From contig NZ_SLVX01000017.1 in the NCBI RefSeq assembly GCF_004341885.1, positions 1 to 64,000 on the forward strand: a stretch of 64,000 bases of DNA, read 5' to 3'. Shown here piece after piece: positions 61,888 through 64,000 of this stretch (the first letter of the stretch is position 1; every line of letters starts with the position of its first letter). The position numbers were made by a program, and so were the translations under genes. The notes beneath the pieces are model-generated. The model made no database searches, was not told the origin of the DNA, and was given only the letters and a program-made list of their open reading frames with translations. Source of the DNA: Shinella granuli (GTDB lineage Bacteria > Pseudomonadota > Alphaproteobacteria > Rhizobiales > Rhizobiaceae).

Positions 61888-61897
61888 GGGGAAGGCT

Positions 61898-62452
61898 ATG
61901 GCTTACGACTACCAGGCAGTACACGCGCTGGACGGCACGATCGGGGCGGTCCCCGGCCAGCGGGCCAACCACCTCGCCGTCCACCGCGCCACGGCCATCG
62001 CCGTCGTGCTGGCGGCACCCGGCCATGGCGCCGAAGCAGCCGGCATTCTCGTCGCGGACGGCGCGTTCGAGGCCCGCTTCTGCGGCCCGGGCGAATGGCT
62101 GGTGCTGTCGGAGGTGCATGCGCCCGAAACGCTCGTCGCCGAGCTTTCCGTCCGGCTCGGCGCCTTCGCCTTCGTGGTCGACCAGAGCCACGGCCGCGTC
62201 GCGCTGACGCTGTCCGGTCCCGATGCCGCGCGCATCCTGGCGAACGGCATCGCCGTCGATCTGCATCCCGGGGCCTTTGCCGTCGGGCGTGCGGCAACCA
62301 TGCTGTGCAATCATCTTTCGGTCAATCTCGCCCGCACCGGCGTCGATCGTTTCGATCTCGTGGTGATGCGCAGCTTTGCCGAGGCGTTTGTCGCCGATCT
62401 CAAGGTCATGGCGCGCAGCCATGATCTCTCCGTCGATTTCGCCACCCGCTGA
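61898..62452 (+). CDS. soxG: Sarcosine oxidase gamma subunit
   Basis: This 184-residue subunit resembles a shortened GcvT fold (D-Q-S-H-G-R-V-A-L-T-L-S-G-P-D-A-A-R-I-L). It contacts the alpha subunit's folate domain. Ten bases separate it from soxA, completing the BDAG order known in rhizobia. Confidence 0.93.
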   Translation: MAYDYQAVHALDGTIGAVPGQRANHLAVHRATAIAVVLAAPGHGAEAAGILVADGAFEARFCGPGEWLVLSEVHAPETLVAELSVRLGAFAFVVDQSHGRVALTLSGPDAARILANGIAVDLHPGAFAVGRAATMLCNHLSVNLARTGVDRFDLVVMRSFAEAFVADLKVMARSHDLSVDFATR

Positions 62453-62574
62453 CAAAAACCTCCGGAGCGACATGGCGCTTCGCACCTCGGGCTTGCCGGG
62501 CATCCGGGGAACCCAATAGGCTGCATTCTGCGCCGCATCGAATTCCCTTCAACCCGTCGAAAGCCGGAGTTTCC

Positions 62575-64000
62575 ATGAAGAGCCATGCAAGGGTCGTCGT
62601 TATCGGGGGCGGCGTCGTCGGCTGCTCCGTCCTCTATCACCTCACGAAATTCGGCTGGACCGATGTCGTGCTCGTCGAGCGCTCGGAGCTCACCTCCGGC
62701 TCGACCTGGCATGCGGCCGGCGGCATGCACACGATCAACGGCGATCCGAACGTCGCCAAGCTGCAGAAATACACGGTCGAGCTCTATAAAGAGATTCAGG
62801 ACTATTCCGGCCAGGACATCGGCCTGCACATGACCTCCGGCATGATGCTGGCATCGACCAGGGATCGCTTCGACTGGATGAAGTCGATCCTCGCCAAGGG
62901 GCGCTATATGGGCCTCGATGCGCATCTCCTCACGCCGAAGGAGGCGCATGAGCTGATGCCGCTGCTCGACCCCGACCAGTTCGTCGGCGCGGTGTTCGAT
63001 CCTGTCGAGGGCCATCTTGACCCCTATGGCACGACGCACGCCTATGCCAAGTCGGCCAAGAAGAACGGCGCGGAGATCTATCTCCACACCAAGGTGGAAG
63101 ACCTCGTGCAGCGCGAGGACGGCAGTTGGCGCGTCATCACCGACAAGGGCGAGATCGTCGCCGAGCATGTCGTCAATTGCGGCGGGCTCTGGGCGCGCGA
63201 GATCGGCCGCATGGTCGGCCTCGAACTGCCCGTTCTTGCCATGGAGCATATGTATCTCATCACCGAGGACATGCCCGAGGTCATCGAGTTCAACCGGACG
63301 CATGGCAAGGAGCTGATGCACTGCGTCGACTTCGACGGCGAGATCTATCTGCGCCAGGAGCGCAACGGCATGCTGATGGGCACCTATGAAAAGGCCTGCC
63401 GGCCCTGGTCGCCGCTCACCACGCCCTGGGATTTCGGCCATGAACTGCTGGAAGAGGACATTGCGCGAATCACCCCGGAGCTGGAGGTCGGCTTCCGGCA
63501 CTTCCCCGCCTTCAACACGGCCGGTATCAGGAAGATCATCAACGGCCCCTTCACCTTCTCGCCGGACGGCAACCCGCTCGTCGGGCCCGTGCGCGGCATG
63601 ACGAACTTCTGGTCCGCCTGCGCCGTCATGGCCGGCTTCAGCCAGGGCGGCGGCGTGGGCCTGGCGCTCGCCAACTGGATGATCAACGGCGATCCCGGCT
63701 TCGACGTCTTCGCCATGGATGTCGCGCGCTACGGCGACTATGCGACGCTCGCCTATACCAATGCCAAGGTACGCGAGAACTACTCGCGCCGCTTCTCCAT
63801 CCGCTATCCCAACGAAGAGCTGCCGGCCGGCCGGCCGCTGCAGACGACGCCGATCTACGACAGGCTGAAGGCGGCCGGTGCCGTCTTCGGGGCGTCCTAC
63901 GGCCTGGAGCAGCCGCTGTGGTTCGCGCCTGAAGGCGTGGAGGACCGGTTCTCCTGGCGCCGCTCGACGGATTTCGAGACCGTCGGCGCGGAAGCCCGCG
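62575..64000 (+). CDS. FAD-dependent dimethylglycine/sarcosine dehydrogenase-like protein (partial)
   Basis: At least 475 residues are visible; the C terminus is outside the window. The N-terminal dinucleotide motif is I-G-G-G-V-V-G-C-S and the FAD-linking motif is S-T-W-H-A-A-G. The body is similar to the flavoprotein at 26648-29098, so the two are paralogs, and a GcvT domain is expected beyond the edge. It follows soxG by 122 bases and likely feeds sarcosine from dimethylglycine into sarcosine oxidase. Confidence 0.87.
   Translation, partial: MKSHARVVVIGGGVVGCSVLYHLTKFGWTDVVLVERSELTSGSTWHAAGGMHTINGDPNVAKLQKYTVELYKEIQDYSGQDIGLHMTSGMMLASTRDRFDWMKSILAKGRYMGLDAHLLTPKEAHELMPLLDPDQFVGAVFDPVEGHLDPYGTTHAYAKSAKKNGAEIYLHTKVEDLVQREDGSWRVITDKGEIVAEHVVNCGGLWAREIGRMVGLELPVLAMEHMYLITEDMPEVIEFNRTHGKELMHCVDFDGEIYLRQERNGMLMGTYEKACRPWSPLTTPWDFGHELLEEDIARITPELEVGFRHFPAFNTAGIRKIINGPFTFSPDGNPLVGPVRGMTNFWSACAVMAGFSQGGGVGLALANWMINGDPGFDVFAMDVARYGDYATLAYTNAKVRENYSRRFSIRYPNEELPAGRPLQTTPIYDRLKAAGAVFGASYGLEQPLWFAPEGVEDRFSWRRSTDFETVGAEAR

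Noticed and set aside
1-64000. CRISPR arrays, tRNA or rRNA genes, insertion sequences
   Set aside because: No regular spaced repeats, cloverleaf-like conserved T-arm sequences, ribosomal signatures or transposase genes were seen.

Overview
The window is high-GC alphaproteobacterial DNA. Gene content points to the Rhizobiales, most likely the Rhizobiaceae (Sinorhizobium/Ensifer, Rhizobium, Shinella). Pointers are a phnW-phnA-phnY phosphonate cluster whose active-site residue numbers match the Sinorhizobium meliloti enzymes as I recall them, a Kdo-linked capsule (rkp/kps-type) exporter, and heterotetrameric sarcosine oxidase. No rRNA, tRNA, CRISPR array, transposase or integrase was seen. It reads as an accessory or secondary-replicon style catabolic and transport region.

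Region 1 (1-13.2 kb) is an uptake and degradation locus for an unidentified compound. It holds an amidohydrolase-like 3' end, a serine hydrolase, two paralogous double-SnoaL/NTF2 proteins, two paralogous LacI repressors, a carbohydrate-type ABC importer, a double cupin, an RraA/HMG-aldolase-like protein and an alpha/beta hydrolase. A 12-bp palindrome (GCATACGTATGC and one-mismatch variants) lies at three separate promoters, which ties the locus into one probable LacI regulon.

Region 2 (13.2-24.5 kb) is 2-aminoethylphosphonate use: a LysR regulator, a Na/Pi cotransporter, phnW, phnA and phnY, then an ABC importer. The pathway runs 2-AEP to phosphonoacetaldehyde to phosphonoacetate to acetate plus phosphate. 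The LysR/nptA intergenic region and the phnW promoter share a TCGATAGMTTGA box.

Region 3 (24.5-29.1 kb) has a GlxA-type regulator, a DeoR-type regulator and a dimethylglycine/sarcosine dehydrogenase-like flavoprotein. Region 4 (29.1-42 kb) is mixed: a class III nucleotide cyclase, a nuclease-fold protein, a FAH-family hydrolase with a divergent GntR regulator, an outer-membrane efflux factor, an mhq-like quinone-detoxification group that includes a glyoxalase-esterase fusion, and a chemoreceptor.

Region 5 (42-47.8 kb) starts with a strong candidate for a sigma-54-driven small RNA and continues with an RND efflux operon carrying two adaptors. Region 6 (48-56.2 kb) is an ABC-type capsule export system: an OPX lipoprotein, KpsC and KpsS on the plus strand, convergent with KpsE-KpsM-KpsT on the minus strand. 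Region 7 (56.4-64 kb) has cysQ, then soxBDAG for sarcosine oxidation and a second dimethylglycine dehydrogenase-like gene cut off by the window end.

All assignments come from reading the sequence. No database search was run, so family names rest on motifs and remembered family features.
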